Positions 1 through 7,296 of a stretch of 34,763 bases of DNA are shown piece after piece. The DNA is from a virus, in the IMG/VR virus record IMGVR_UViG_3300030430_004164, positions 1-34,763 of that record; one strand, 5' to 3'. Under the pieces are notes generated by a model that was not told the DNA's origin, did not search any database, and saw only the letters and a program-made list of their open reading frames with translations. The position numbers and the translations under genes are program-made. Each line of letters starts with the position of its first letter. Within the stretch, counting starts at the first letter, position 1.

Positions 1-78
1 ATTGTCTAACTCTTCTAATGTAAAAGCATCAAGGGAGTCCATCGTGCCAAAGGCATCTAACTCCTCCATAGTTGCCAT
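1..78 (-). CDS. 5' fragment of the 20-residue-repeat structural protein
   Basis: This is the first 26 codons of the gene that is complete at 34194-34757, duplicated here by the terminal overlap. The fragment runs from the ATG at base 78 off the left edge of the window. It contains the repeated LDAF motif of the protein's N-terminus. It is not a separate gene. Joining the two ends restores one gene, followed upstream on the minus strand by the 128-residue gene at 83-469. Confidence 0.9.
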   Translation of the reverse strand, partial: MATMEELDAFGTMDSLDAFTLEELDN

Positions 79-84
79 ATAACT
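1..84. repeat. Terminal direct repeat, left copy (assembly overlap)
   Basis: Bases 1-84 are identical to bases 34680-34763. Both copies carry the first 26 codons of the same minus-strand gene. This is what remains when a circular or circularly permuted genome is assembled and left unclipped. The sequence could also be a real short terminal repeat, but its position inside a coding region, away from the terminase genes, favours an assembly overlap. Confidence 0.93.
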
Positions 85-469
85 AAGCCGCGGTTATGTC
101 TAATTCACCTGCGGCAATCCGTAATATATCGCCTGTCGCAACTGTCTTGCCTGCCGAAAAAGCACCGTGTATTAGTAAATTACCACCACTACTAGCATCA
201 AATAAACCGAAATGTGTTATTGTGCCTTGTGATCCTGTCGCGGCTGGGAAATCAACATTTGAGGTGTTATCTGATACACCACCGCTTGCTGCGTCAAAAG
301 CAATTGATTGCCGTGCATAGCCGTTACCACTAATTTCAGTGCCAGAATTGTCATCACCAAAGCTACCTGTAGATAGTCCAATATATACAGTGCTCGGAGG
401 TGTAAAAGCTGAATTTCTTAAAATATGATCGAGGATTTCGTTCTCGAGGTAGTTGCTCATCGCTGACAT
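83..469 (-). CDS. Virion/tail-associated structural protein, 128 aa
   Basis: The protein resembles a common small phage structural family with an N-terminal helix (ILDHILRN), then AFTPPSTVYIGLST, a GYARQSIAF block, and HFGLFDASSGGNLLIHG. Homologues usually sit among head-tail or tail genes and are predicted to be beta-rich, but their exact role is not settled. It lies between the adaptor gene (473-1096) and, across the genome join, the 20-residue-repeat protein. A GAGG motif 10 nt before the first ATG supports the start chosen; a second ATG three codons on is less well placed. Placement in the family rests on motif memory. A role at the neck or as a tail fibre base is inferred from position. 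Confidence 0.7.
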   Translation of the reverse strand: MSAMSNYLENEILDHILRNSAFTPPSTVYIGLSTGSFGDDNSGTEISGNGYARQSIAFDAASGGVSDNTSNVDFPAATGSQGTITHFGLFDASSGGNLLIHGAFSAGKTVATGDILRIAAGELDITAA

Positions 470-472
470 GGG

Positions 473-1096
473 TTATTTTCCTCTATAAGTTGTTTTCATT
501 GATAGTACACCACCGTATCGTGCATCTTCCGTATCTCTCACGATCTCTGCCATAATCCTTGTAAAAAGATTGTCGTACTGAGTGGCCCGACCTTCGTCCA
601 TGAGAAAGGTGTAAGCATTTGTGAGCGATCCGTATAAGTACGCGTCAGGGTGTCTTGTTAATATTACGTTGTTTGTCGTTGTATCTGATAGTGAGTCTAT
701 ACCTTCACCATAAACGATTTCAAGAGTGTAAGCCGTATCTGGTATTGGCCGTATTGCCAACTCACTTCCAATCACCGTGTAACCTCTAGGCTTACCGTTT
801 CCACTAGTCGAATACTCTTTGTTGAGCATTTCTACAGTATGATATTTTAAAATCGTTGTAGGGTCTGTGTTTATCTGCACGTTACGTATACTACGTAAAT
901 CAGTCGGTAAAGATATAAAACCGTCACCAGCTACAGTTGTTGCATTTGCTCTTTTTTCTTGTGTTCTTGAACTCAACTCACGGCTCATGCGAGCTTCAGC
1001 CAAAGTTATAAAACTTGGTATTTGTGATGTCAAATCATCTCTAGCCAAAAAGTTTGCTATCTCCGTTTTGAGCTCGCTGTAAGTTGTAAACGCCAT
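473..1096 (-). CDS. Head-tail adaptor protein (SU10 adaptor-like)
   Basis: A 207-residue protein of the kind found directly after capsid genes in SU10-like podoviruses. It starts with a short amphipathic helix (TYSELKTEIANFLARDDL), followed by helices around FITLAEARMSREL, a central beta-rich part (GFISLPTDLRSIRNV, LAIRPIPDTAYTLEIVYGEG) and a C-terminal helical segment (HPDAYLYGSLTNAYTFLMDE). This order is typical of the SU10-type adaptor family that forms the ring under the portal. The start codon shares a base with the stop of the preceding gene (1096-1428), so translation is probably coupled. The function comes from family resemblance and position; no catalytic motif is expected. Confidence 0.72.
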   Translation of the reverse strand: MAFTTYSELKTEIANFLARDDLTSQIPSFITLAEARMSRELSSRTQEKRANATTVAGDGFISLPTDLRSIRNVQINTDPTTILKYHTVEMLNKEYSTSGNGKPRGYTVIGSELAIRPIPDTAYTLEIVYGEGIDSLSDTTTNNVILTRHPDAYLYGSLTNAYTFLMDEGRATQYDNLFTRIMAEIVRDTEDARYGGVLSMKTTYRGK

Positions 1097-1428
1097 TAAA
1101 TTAATCTTCCGTTGGTTGTTCTGAAGGCCTCGTTGTCTTTATCTTGCAGCCAACGTAACCATGCCTTCGGATTATCTCTAGGACTTCCAAATTTGAGTAA
1201 TAACTCGTGATATAGTACAGCAGGTATCTCACCTACTTTTTGCCAGTGTTTTTGTGTGTTTCCAATCATGTCACCCGGCCTATGCAAGTCTAGTTGATCT
1301 TTTGCAAGGTCTTTTATAGGGTCAATTTTTTGTTCTGTCTTGTAGACATAATGCTCTTCGTTAGCATCGTATTCCATCGTAGTTTTTTTTGATACACCGT
1401 CTGTGCTAACTGTAAGTTTTTTTGCCAT
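1096..1428 (-). CDS. Conserved hypothetical protein between capsid and adaptor genes
   Basis: This 110-residue soluble protein has a basic N-terminus (MAKKLTVSTDGVSKK) and a tryptophan-containing C-terminal half (KHWQKVGEIPAVLYHELLLK, then KAWLRWLQDKDNEAFRT). The C-terminal segment resembles short helical phage proteins seen at this locus. It has no signal peptide or membrane segment. It lies immediately after the major capsid gene and overlaps the adaptor by one base. The Shine-Dalgarno GAGG about 5-7 nt before its ATG could pair with the 3' arm of the strong hairpin after the capsid gene, so expression may depend on how that hairpin folds. A head-completion or neck role is inferred only from position. 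Confidence 0.65.
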   Translation of the reverse strand: MAKKLTVSTDGVSKKTTMEYDANEEHYVYKTEQKIDPIKDLAKDQLDLHRPGDMIGNTQKHWQKVGEIPAVLYHELLLKFGSPRDNPKAWLRWLQDKDNEAFRTTNGRLI

Positions 1429-1441
1429 TGTAACCTCATTT

Positions 1442-1462
1442 GAGGGGGGATATACCCCCCTC
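1442..1462 (-). promoter_or_regulatory. GC-rich hairpin in the capsid 3' gap
   Basis: A perfect 8-bp stem (GAGGGGGG at 1442-1449 pairing with CCCCCCTC at 1455-1462) encloses a 5-nt loop. In the minus-strand transcript it lies between the capsid stop codon and the next gene. There is no U-run after it, so it is not a standard terminator. It may stabilise the capsid mRNA, act as a processing site, or terminate partially. Its 3' arm could alternatively pair with the GAGG ribosome-binding site that follows. Confidence 0.7.
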
Positions 1463-1476
1463 GTGTTGTGCTAATA

Positions 1477-2421
1477 CTATGAAGTATTTAGTCCGAAAAT
1501 GAAAGCATGCGCCTTTGGTGCGCGTACGATCAGTGCATATTCAGTAATGATCGCAAACTTTGTTGCATCACCTGTGGCCGCAACATCGCTTACTGCGAAG
1601 TTTCTGCCTGGTAGTGTTCCGATTGCAACATAATCTGTATCAATTACATACATTTCACTGTTCGGTGCTTGTCTGTCAACTACTGCTTCTACAGTACCAA
1701 AATCAGATAAGAACATTGAGACCGAGCCAACGATTGCTGCTTCTTGTGGAGCAGTTGTTGTAATTTGGTTAGTTGCTACTGATCCTGATGATAGACCTGA
1801 GAAAGCTACTTTGTTTGCAGGTGACATAAGCAGTAAAGATGGTGAGCCACCGTCTTCGTATGCTTCTTTGATTGCTGCTTCAATTTGTGCAAGTGTTAGT
1901 GCACGTGCTGTACCTGTTAGATCAGCAGTGTCACTACCATCTCCTGTAGCATGACCCATGTCTGACGGTTTGTCACCGTTTGTAAGCCATGTTAGAAGTT
2001 TTGCAGTCTTTCTTGGGTCTGACGCGGATTTAGCTTCGTTTTTGAATAAACTCTTCTCAATATCGCGCCTCTGCTCGAGTCCTTTGATTACCTTCACGTA
2101 CGCTGTTTCTCTATCGCGTCCTGCCTTATCTACGACATCTAAGGTGTTTGAGACTGAAGCCGCTTGAGCTGCTATTTGATGTACATTTGACAGCCTCGTA
2201 GTAGCCGTGGGATTGACATACGAGTAGTCCGCGCCTTCGTTCACATGGTTTGTGTCAACTGCTGCTGCAAGCTCTTGCACTTGCCATTCAGTTGTTACAC
2301 CGCTAGTTGTTTCTTTTGCGGCTGCTGTGAACAATGGTGTTTCGGACGGATCAATACGATAAATAATATCGGATAGATCTTCTCTTTCCCCAACGGCATT
2401 TGTTGTAGTAAATGTTGCCAT
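1477..2421 (-). CDS. Major capsid protein (SU10-like / DUF5309)
   Basis: A 314-residue major head protein of the DUF5309/SU10 type, expected to have the HK97 fold and form the capsid shell. Matching features are the N-terminal SDIIYRIDPSETPLFTAA, the EWQVQELAAA segment, the helical ETAYVKVIKGLEQRRDIEKS region followed by a lysine/arginine-rich loop, and the C-terminal EMYVIDTDYVAIGTLPGRNF and FAIITEYALIVRAPKAHAFI. Its length is normal for the family. The ATG follows an AGGA motif at good spacing. It sits directly after the scaffold gene and before the neck genes, the standard order. A strong hairpin follows the gene, as is common after abundantly expressed capsid genes. Confidence 0.92.
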   Translation of the reverse strand: MATFTTTNAVGEREDLSDIIYRIDPSETPLFTAAAKETTSGVTTEWQVQELAAAVDTNHVNEGADYSYVNPTATTRLSNVHQIAAQAASVSNTLDVVDKAGRDRETAYVKVIKGLEQRRDIEKSLFKNEAKSASDPRKTAKLLTWLTNGDKPSDMGHATGDGSDTADLTGTARALTLAQIEAAIKEAYEDGGSPSLLLMSPANKVAFSGLSSGSVATNQITTTAPQEAAIVGSVSMFLSDFGTVEAVVDRQAPNSEMYVIDTDYVAIGTLPGRNFAVSDVAATGDATKFAIITEYALIVRAPKAHAFIFGLNTS

Positions 2422-2438
2422 TGTTTTTTCCTATTCAG

Positions 2439-3425
2439 TTATTTAGTTAAAAGATATGAAATCGCGTCCTCTCTTCGACCCGACTTCGCTAATTTTTCAA
2501 AAGCCGTTTTTCGGTTTTGTTCTGAAACATTAACTTTACCTTTAGGTTTCCCAGCTTTGACCATCTTAGGTGCTTTATTTACTTTTTTTGTCACTGCAGG
2601 TTTCTTAGACTGTAGGACATCATAAAGATAAGCACGTCTCAACAAATCCACAACACGAGAGTCGTTAGTGTTTGCAATCTCTGTATCATTGAATCCAAAA
2701 CGTTTTGCAAAGGTAACAATATTGTTACGTTCTTTTTGCGCCACTTCTGGGTCTTTCCACTCAGGGATTCTTTCTAACAACTTCTCTTGCTCACTTTGTA
2801 AATGCTTTTGCAACAACGCGTTTTGTTCGCTTTGCACAGCTTGTAGCTGTCTTTCTTGATCTATTTGATCTTGCTTTGCTTTCAAATACGCAGTTGGATC
2901 GCGCTGATATAGATCATTCCACTGTTGCTCAGTCATCGTATTTGCTGACTGTGATATCTGTTGCTTGAGAACTTCTAATTGTTGATTGTAATGTTTCCTC
3001 TCTGCTTCAAGATTGTCTAATGTAGCCTTGGCCTCTTTCTCTTTTACCGTAGCTTCGTTAAACCTTTTCTTGGCGACAGAATTAAGTTGAAATGATTCGA
3101 TGAGCTCTCTCGCAGAGACTTCAACTTCCTCTCCATCAACTTTTGCTATATATACGTCATCGTTAGCTTCTTCATCGGATTCTTCGCTATTGAGATAGTT
3201 TTCTGTTTCTTCTTCTGTTACTTCGGATTGGCCTTCTTCGGCTTCCGTTTCTTCAGTCGCGTCAACTTCTTCAACCGATACAACTTCTGTATCTTCTTGT
3301 GGCTCTTGAATATCTTCACTTGCCTGCGTAGGTGTGTTTTCTTTATTCAAAAGTAGATTGATTGCTTCAGATGTGTCCAAAGAATCATTTGTGTTAGGGT
3401 TTGCATCTGCAATTGTCCTATCCAT
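2439..3425 (-). CDS. Capsid scaffolding protein
   Basis: A 328-residue protein directly upstream of the capsid gene. Residues about 30-90 are extremely acidic and rich in Glu and Thr. A short folded part follows (VYIAKVDGEEVEVSARELIESF), then a long predicted coiled coil (about 115-210) rich in Gln, Glu and Lys. The C-terminal tail is basic (KKPAVTKKVNKAPKMVKAGKPKGK). Acidic N-terminus, central coiled coil and basic C-terminal region that can touch the shell are the usual design of podovirus scaffolds, which guide procapsid assembly and then leave. No protease domain is visible. The call rests on composition and on position between portal and capsid. Confidence 0.82.
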   Translation of the reverse strand: MDRTIADANPNTNDSLDTSEAINLLLNKENTPTQASEDIQEPQEDTEVVSVEEVDATEETEAEEGQSEVTEEETENYLNSEESDEEANDDVYIAKVDGEEVEVSARELIESFQLNSVAKKRFNEATVKEKEAKATLDNLEAERKHYNQQLEVLKQQISQSANTMTEQQWNDLYQRDPTAYLKAKQDQIDQERQLQAVQSEQNALLQKHLQSEQEKLLERIPEWKDPEVAQKERNNIVTFAKRFGFNDTEIANTNDSRVVDLLRRAYLYDVLQSKKPAVTKKVNKAPKMVKAGKPKGKVNVSEQNRKTAFEKLAKSGRREDAISYLLTK

Positions 3426-3493
3426 TTTTACCTCTTATTGGTTGTTATATTGACATGATTCTGTGATCTGCGACCACGTCCTCTCCATCAATG

Positions 3494-3751
3494 TTATTTA
3501 CGAACAAACTCATTCATTTGTTTAGTTGCAAACTTACCAGATGCAATATATTTATCTATTTCATCGTGTATTTTTTGTATTGCAACGTGCATGTTATAAG
3601 CATGTTCTCTAGCATCTACATTTGAATAGTCAGTGTGTGACCACTCTTCAATGTAAAATTCTTTAAGTTGTTGCAGTATATATTGCAACATAGGATTATT
3701 ACGCAGAGCCTCAGCCTGCTGTCCTCTAATCTTTTCTTCTTCTAAGGCCAT
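3494..3751 (-). CDS. Small helical protein between portal and scaffold
   Basis: This 85-residue, mostly helical, charged protein includes EEEKIRGQQAEALRNNPM, a WSHTDYSNVDAREHAYNMH segment and GKFATKQMNEF near the end. Many podoviruses carry a short protein of this style between portal and scaffold, with the same pattern of a small helical start, an aspartate/arginine motif before a helix, and a GK segment close to the C-terminus. Its role is not established; a portal-associated assembly factor or minor head protein is an inference. The gene begins 9 bp after the portal stop codon and is followed by a roughly 70-bp gap before the scaffold. Confidence 0.7.
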   Translation of the reverse strand: MALEEEKIRGQQAEALRNNPMLQYILQQLKEFYIEEWSHTDYSNVDAREHAYNMHVAIQKIHDEIDKYIASGKFATKQMNEFVRK

Positions 3752-3760
3752 ATTGTCCTT

Positions 3761-5779
3761 CTAAGCACGAGGTAGATTTGTACTTACGTCACCGCCTAAT
3801 GCTATTTTTTGTTCTCTTAAATCAAGCTCTGCTTGTAGCTCTTCTCTTCTCAATGCAAGTTGTTGTTGGAACTTCTCTCTTTCGAGCTGTATTTCTAACA
3901 GCATCTTTTCTCTTTCGAGTGCTATATCCGCTTGCAACTTCTGTCTTTCTATTTCAAGCTCTGCACCGACTGTTCCTTGTTGTCCTTGCATTTGTTCTTG
4001 CTGTGCTAGTATTTGATCAATCTGTTCTGCGCTATTGAAGAACTGTTGTGTGTCTTTGAAACCAGCCATCTCAATAATCTTAGACAAAGTATTCACATAT
4101 TGACTTGGTCTTACCACTGGATTATTCATGCCTAATGTTTGTATGAGCTGTTCTTGTTTACCTGCGACTTGCAACAGCATGGCCATCTTTTCATCTTCTC
4201 TACCGTTGCCTAAACCGACTTCAATACTAATATCAAATTCGTTGTCAAAAGCTCTTGGATCAACAGACACATATTCGTTACGTATTCTTATTGTTCTGCT
4301 TTTCATCATGTGTTTTTGACATAACAACAAAACAAGTTTTGCAAGATCACGACACCCCGTCTCTGCAAAAACTCTTGCAATCATTTCTGTTTTTAGTTGT
4401 GCTCCTTGCATAGTACTTTGCACTGCACTAGCTGTGGTTGACTGTAATACTTTTGGATCAAGTCCCAAACTTGCCTTTGAGAAACCTGTACGTTGATCAC
4501 GTACTTGATCGATATACTCTAGCATGTTAAACCCTTGTGCACCTATCTGTGGCACTGATAATTGCTGTACCATTCCCGGTGCTCTCATTCTTACGATACC
4601 ACCCGGTCTAGCCGTAAGTAAATCTTCAAGGTTTACTTGACCTTCTACAACACCCACACGTGAATTGTTAGTGAGATACATGTTGTCAAGCATTTGTCTT
4701 AATACTGTTGATTTGATCAACTGTAAGTCTTTGACCATTTCTGCAACCGAACGACCAACCATTCTGTGTGGCATTAAGATTGGGGATAATATGCAGAATG
4801 GTATATGGTCGAACGGATCATTTTCTAAGATGAAGTTGCCTTCACCGATAGTTAATACGCGTCTTAACTCTGGTATACCATCACCATCGTAATCTGCTCT
4901 AAGATACATTTCAGTGACCAAACAATCGTGCATGGTAGGATCATTCTTGCTTTCACCTTTTGTGCCACTTTCTGTATCTTGGAAACGTTGTTGCACTTCC
5001 ATTTCGTTTTCAATATCAGCATATCCAGAATATTGTAAAACAGTGTCATAGTCGTAGCCGTCATTGACCAAGTCACCGACCTTCATTGTTGTTCTATGTG
5101 CAACAAAATCAGCAGTATCTAACGATACGGCACGTCTTGAAAATAAAAACTCTTCTGGCGGCACGTTCATAATTTTTGTACGTCCACTGTTTTTCTTTCT
5201 TTTTACTTCGACATCGTAAGATATTTGTAGTGGTATTTGGTTATCATTTTCATCGAGTTGGCCTACTTCATTTATTGATTGAGACACGACCTCAATGTCT
5301 TGGTCTGCTACCAACAGTGTCAACTCTTCTTCTGTTAAATTTTTATACTCTTCTTCAACTGTTTCTATGTCTTCATCGTAAAATACTTTCAACACACCGA
5401 CTTTAAATAACAAGGCATCTTTAAACCAATTGTACATGTTGACGAAGCCGTTATTGTCGTTATTGATGACATAGTTGACCAAATCTGTCGCTTGTTCTGC
5501 CGCTTTTACATCTTCTGGCTCACGTGCCACAAAACGTGCAAAGCTATCAGTAGACTGAAATACTCTCATAAGTTGTGGCATGATGTACTCAATCGTGTCG
5601 CTTACTTCAGTAGCAACAACTTGTGATCTATCTTCGACCTCATTACCAAAAGGCTCACCAAGATAAAAATCGAGAGTTTCAGACCTTTCGGCAGAAAACT
5701 CAGTATCGTAATAATTCACAGCATCAAGCATGTGATCATCAATCAAGCCTTTAAATGTTTTATCGTCCATCTTTGGCAT
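3761..5779 (-). CDS. Portal protein
   Basis: A 672-residue portal protein, expected to form the dodecameric ring through which DNA is packaged and ejected. The length fits large podovirus portals. The N-terminal part contains ETLDFYLGEPFGNEVEDRSQ and DTIEYIMPQLMRVFQSTD, typical of the portal wing. The middle contains HDCLVTEMYLRADYDGDGIPE and a GGIVRMRAPG loop. The last roughly 80 residues form a long Gln/Glu/Arg-rich helix with repeated LEREK units, like the coiled-coil barrel or tail of P22-type portals. The gene follows the basic-protein cassette and precedes scaffold and capsid, the standard morphogenesis order. No frameshift is visible. Confidence 0.92.
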   Translation of the reverse strand: MPKMDDKTFKGLIDDHMLDAVNYYDTEFSAERSETLDFYLGEPFGNEVEDRSQVVATEVSDTIEYIMPQLMRVFQSTDSFARFVAREPEDVKAAEQATDLVNYVINNDNNGFVNMYNWFKDALLFKVGVLKVFYDEDIETVEEEYKNLTEEELTLLVADQDIEVVSQSINEVGQLDENDNQIPLQISYDVEVKRKKNSGRTKIMNVPPEEFLFSRRAVSLDTADFVAHRTTMKVGDLVNDGYDYDTVLQYSGYADIENEMEVQQRFQDTESGTKGESKNDPTMHDCLVTEMYLRADYDGDGIPELRRVLTIGEGNFILENDPFDHIPFCILSPILMPHRMVGRSVAEMVKDLQLIKSTVLRQMLDNMYLTNNSRVGVVEGQVNLEDLLTARPGGIVRMRAPGMVQQLSVPQIGAQGFNMLEYIDQVRDQRTGFSKASLGLDPKVLQSTTASAVQSTMQGAQLKTEMIARVFAETGCRDLAKLVLLLCQKHMMKSRTIRIRNEYVSVDPRAFDNEFDISIEVGLGNGREDEKMAMLLQVAGKQEQLIQTLGMNNPVVRPSQYVNTLSKIIEMAGFKDTQQFFNSAEQIDQILAQQEQMQGQQGTVGAELEIERQKLQADIALEREKMLLEIQLEREKFQQQLALRREELQAELDLREQKIALGGDVSTNLPRA

Positions 5780-5902
5780 TTACTTACCTTTACGTTTTTT
5801 ATTTTTGCGCAGTGCTTTGAAATCTGCACCCGTGATCTTCGTTCTTGGCTTGGCGACACGTGCTAGTTTCTTCTGCTTGGGACTATACTTGCTAAACGGC
5901 AT
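5780..5902 (-). CDS. Tiny basic protein, 40 aa
   Basis: Forty residues, about a third of them Lys or Arg (starting MPFSKYSPKQKKLARVAKPR, ending KNKKRKGK), with no acidic cluster and no membrane segment. It is the last gene of a cassette of small basic proteins and stops one base before the portal start codon. Its own ATG shares bases with the stop of the previous gene (TAATG), so it is probably translated by coupling. Homologues are too short to place by eye. A nucleic-acid-contacting minor virion component is a reasonable inference from charge and position, but not shown. Confidence 0.65.
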   Translation of the reverse strand: MPFSKYSPKQKKLARVAKPRTKITGADFKALRKNKKRKGK

Positions 5903-6141
5903 TACTTACCTCTTTTCTTTTTCCTTGGGTCACGGCTGAATTGTTTGCCTTGCTTGATCGCTTTTCTTTTCAACCTTGTCAACCTATCATATTCTTTCTT
6001 TGACATAGCTTGTCTCTTAGCTTTTGGCAGATATTTTTCTCCTGTTGCCTTTGGGCCTTGTATCGATGGTTTACCACTCCGTGTACCCCATTCTTCCTTA
6101 CCCCACTGACGTAATGCAGCTTGTCGTGGTTTAAGAGCCAT
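5902..6141 (-). CDS. Basic virion-associated protein, 79 aa (DUF5872-like)
   Basis: The protein has QWGKEEWGTRSGKPSIQGPK, then ATGEKYLPKAKR, then SKKEYDRLTRLKRKAIKQG and a basic tail. This W...KWG/SGK...YLPK...Y.R.....K pattern is shared by small basic proteins of marine phages and large DNA viruses, tentatively DUF5872, whose function is unknown to me. It overlaps the upstream gene by 11 bp and shares TAATG with the downstream gene, so it belongs to the same coupled cassette before the portal. A virion internal or DNA-associated role is inferred from charge and location only. Confidence 0.68.
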   Translation of the reverse strand: MALKPRQAALRQWGKEEWGTRSGKPSIQGPKATGEKYLPKAKRQAMSKKEYDRLTRLKRKAIKQGKQFSRDPRKKKRGK

Positions 6142-6283
6142 GTCTTTTCTGTATCGGTAATTTCAAACTTGTACTTGCACCTTTATGTTTTGTAAAACGA
6201 CCTTCATGTTTCATAAGTTTGATACCTGTCTTCGTTTTCATAAAATGAAATCCTTTCGGTGCTTTGATAGTTTTTGTTGCCAT
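6131..6283 (-). CDS. Tiny basic protein, 50 aa
   Basis: Fifty residues starting MATKTIKAPKGFHFMKTKTG and rich in Lys and His. The start was placed at base 6283 because a GGAGG lies 9 nt upstream there and the ATG overlaps the previous stop (TAATG). The longer open frame upstream starts with a non-ATG codon inside the neighbouring gene. The sequence has a hairpin-like GFHFMKTKTGIKLMKHEGRF pattern suggesting a small beta fold. The function is not recognised. It belongs to the basic cassette between terminase/methyltransferase and portal. Confidence 0.65.
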   Translation of the reverse strand: MATKTIKAPKGFHFMKTKTGIKLMKHEGRFTKHKGASTSLKLPIQKRHGS

Positions 6284-6465
6284 TACCGATATCCTCCGCC
6301 TTTTGCTTTGTACTGTTTGGCAAGCATTTGTGCTTTTCTCGCAGACCACTGACCCGGACGACCACCTTTACTACCAGCCAAAATCCTCTTAAAAAGATTT
6401 TTTCTCATAGTTGGTTTGGTATAGTTACCCGCTTTGTTGACTGTGGATTTACTTTTTTTTGCCAC
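6283..6465 (-). CDS. Small basic phage protein with GGRPGQWSARKAQ motif
   Basis: A 60-residue basic protein with the block GGRPGQWSARKAQMLAKQYK and a glycine-rich end (AKGGGYR). I recognise this block from small proteins near the portal and terminase genes of many phages, where it is annotated only as hypothetical. The pattern (basic N-terminus, then a PGQWSARKAQ helix) suggests a short nucleic-acid-binding or structural helix. Translation appears to begin at GTG (base 6465), three bases after an AAGG motif, inside the tail of the preceding 28-residue gene. The role is unknown. Confidence 0.68.
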   Translation of the reverse strand: MAKKSKSTVNKAGNYTKPTMRKNLFKRILAGSKGGRPGQWSARKAQMLAKQYKAKGGGYR

Positions 6466-6535
6466 TTGCCTTCTTGCCTTTTTTCTTCATGGGTTTCTTT
6501 TTTGCACCCTTTTTCATTCCTGCATGATATGGCAT
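6449..6535 (-). CDS. Protamine-like 28-aa Lys-rich peptide
   Basis: The frame reads MPYHAGMKKGAKKKPMKKKG and continues with lysines and glycines to a TAA. About half of its residues are Lys, which is protamine- or histone-tail-like. The ATG shares TAATG with the stop of the 53-residue gene upstream, so it is well placed for translational coupling, and the next gene starts inside its 3' end. Such a short, low-complexity frame could occur by chance; the coupled start is the main support. If made, it would bind DNA or RNA by charge. Confidence 0.5.
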   Translation of the reverse strand: MPYHAGMKKGAKKKPMKKKGKKASGKKK

Positions 6536-6696
6536 TATCTACCTCCTCCACCTTTTGTACGTGTCGGTCTCATACGAGCTTGTCTCATCAACATCGCTTC
6601 AAAATCTGACATCGCTCCGCGACCACCCATAGGCATTTTTGATTTCTTAGGCATTTTTCTTTTCATCTTAGTTGTTGATCTATACATACCCGGCAT
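6535..6696 (-). CDS. Met/Arg-rich 53-aa basic protein
   Basis: Fifty-three residues with an unusual eleven methionines and many Arg and Lys, including MKRKMPKKSKMPMGGRGAM and a C-terminal PTRTKGGGGR. A perfect AGGAGG Shine-Dalgarno lies 5 nt before the ATG, which makes this a confident gene despite its size. It overlaps the next gene by one base. Similar Met-rich MPMGGRG segments occur in small phage proteins of unknown function near packaging genes. A virion-interior, DNA-contacting role is only inferred. Confidence 0.7.
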   Translation of the reverse strand: MPGMYRSTTKMKRKMPKKSKMPMGGRGAMSDFEAMLMRQARMRPTRTKGGGGR

Positions 6697-6705
6697 GTAA
6701 ACCTC

Positions 6706-6978
6706 CTATTTCTTTTTGTTTCTGTTAGCAAAAGCTCTTGCTTGTTCTTTTGACGAAAATCCCCAAGCCTTCAGTGCGAGGGCCAGACGTGTTGGGCGGC
6801 CTTTTTCGTCCTTCATACCACCCTTCATACCACCAAAACGTGCAGCAAAACTAACTCTTCGTGGACTTTTACCCGTCTTCAACGGTCTTTTTAGGTTACT
6901 ACCTTCAGTCCTTTTGAAATGTTCACGGCCAGCTTTATTGAGGCCTCCTTTTGGATTTTGAAATCTTTTTGCTACCAT
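6706..6978 (-). CDS. DUF6321-like basic protein
   Basis: A 90-residue protein with the order FQNPKGGLNKAGREHFKR, SNLKRPLKTGKSPRRVSFAARF, GGMKGGMKDEKGRPTRLALALKAW and GFSSKEQARAFANRNKKK. This matches the DUF6321 type (NPKGGL, NLK.PV, R.SF.AR..G, KG.PTR..L.LKAWG), found in marine phages and giant viruses with unknown function. The start is placed at base 6978, where GAGGT lies just upstream; a longer version would need a TTG. It is the first gene of the basic-protein cassette. The strongly basic, Gly-rich composition suggests nucleic-acid contact, but no mechanism is known. Confidence 0.75.
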   Translation of the reverse strand: MVAKRFQNPKGGLNKAGREHFKRTEGSNLKRPLKTGKSPRRVSFAARFGGMKGGMKDEKGRPTRLALALKAWGFSSKEQARAFANRNKKK

Positions 6979-6991
6979 TTGCACCTCTGTG

Positions 6992-7056
6992 CCACCTACA
7001 AACAATCGCTGATGTGTAAAATAATTTCTATCGCTTGTACATTTGTTAGTAGGTGG
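6992..7056. repeat. 12-bp imperfect inverted repeat flanking a 41-bp spacer
   Basis: CCACCTACAAAC (6992-7003) faces GTTAGTAGGTGG (7045-7056), its reverse complement with one mismatch. It fills the gap between the small gene at 7057-7296 and the basic-protein cassette, one of the few gaps in this tightly packed region. The minus-strand RNA could form a large-loop hairpin just before the ribosome-binding site of the DUF6321-like gene. No U-run follows, so it is not a standard terminator. Confidence 0.6.
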
Positions 7057-7296
7057 TCAAACTTTTTGTATTATATTATCTATAAAATTATCTATTTCTT
7101 TTTTGGACATGCCTTGGCTCTTCAACAAACTTATTGCACCGACACACATTACTGTCGAGATATGTTGACCACTGGCACTACCCATACGCATGAGAGATAG
7201 TGAAAGATTGGTATAGAGATGATAAAGATCACCGCACTGTTTCCAAAACTCCGTATCTTCAATATTAATATTTTCTAATTCGTTTTTCTCGTTCAT
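7057..7296 (-). CDS. Small hypothetical protein, 79 aa
   Basis: This protein has a short acidic start (MNEKNELENINIEDTEFW), a helical middle with YHLYTNLSLSLMRMGSASGQ, and a C-terminal helix (LLKSQGMSKKEIDNFIDNII). The final segment has the spacing of a short helix-turn-helix or coiled region, but I do not recognise a family. The ATG at 7296 overlaps the methyltransferase stop codon as ATGA, indicating translational coupling; the open frame begins two codons earlier at TTG. No membrane segment is convincing. The function is unknown. Confidence 0.65.
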   Translation of the reverse strand: MNEKNELENINIEDTEFWKQCGDLYHLYTNLSLSLMRMGSASGQHISTVMCVGAISLLKSQGMSKKEIDNFIDNIIQKV

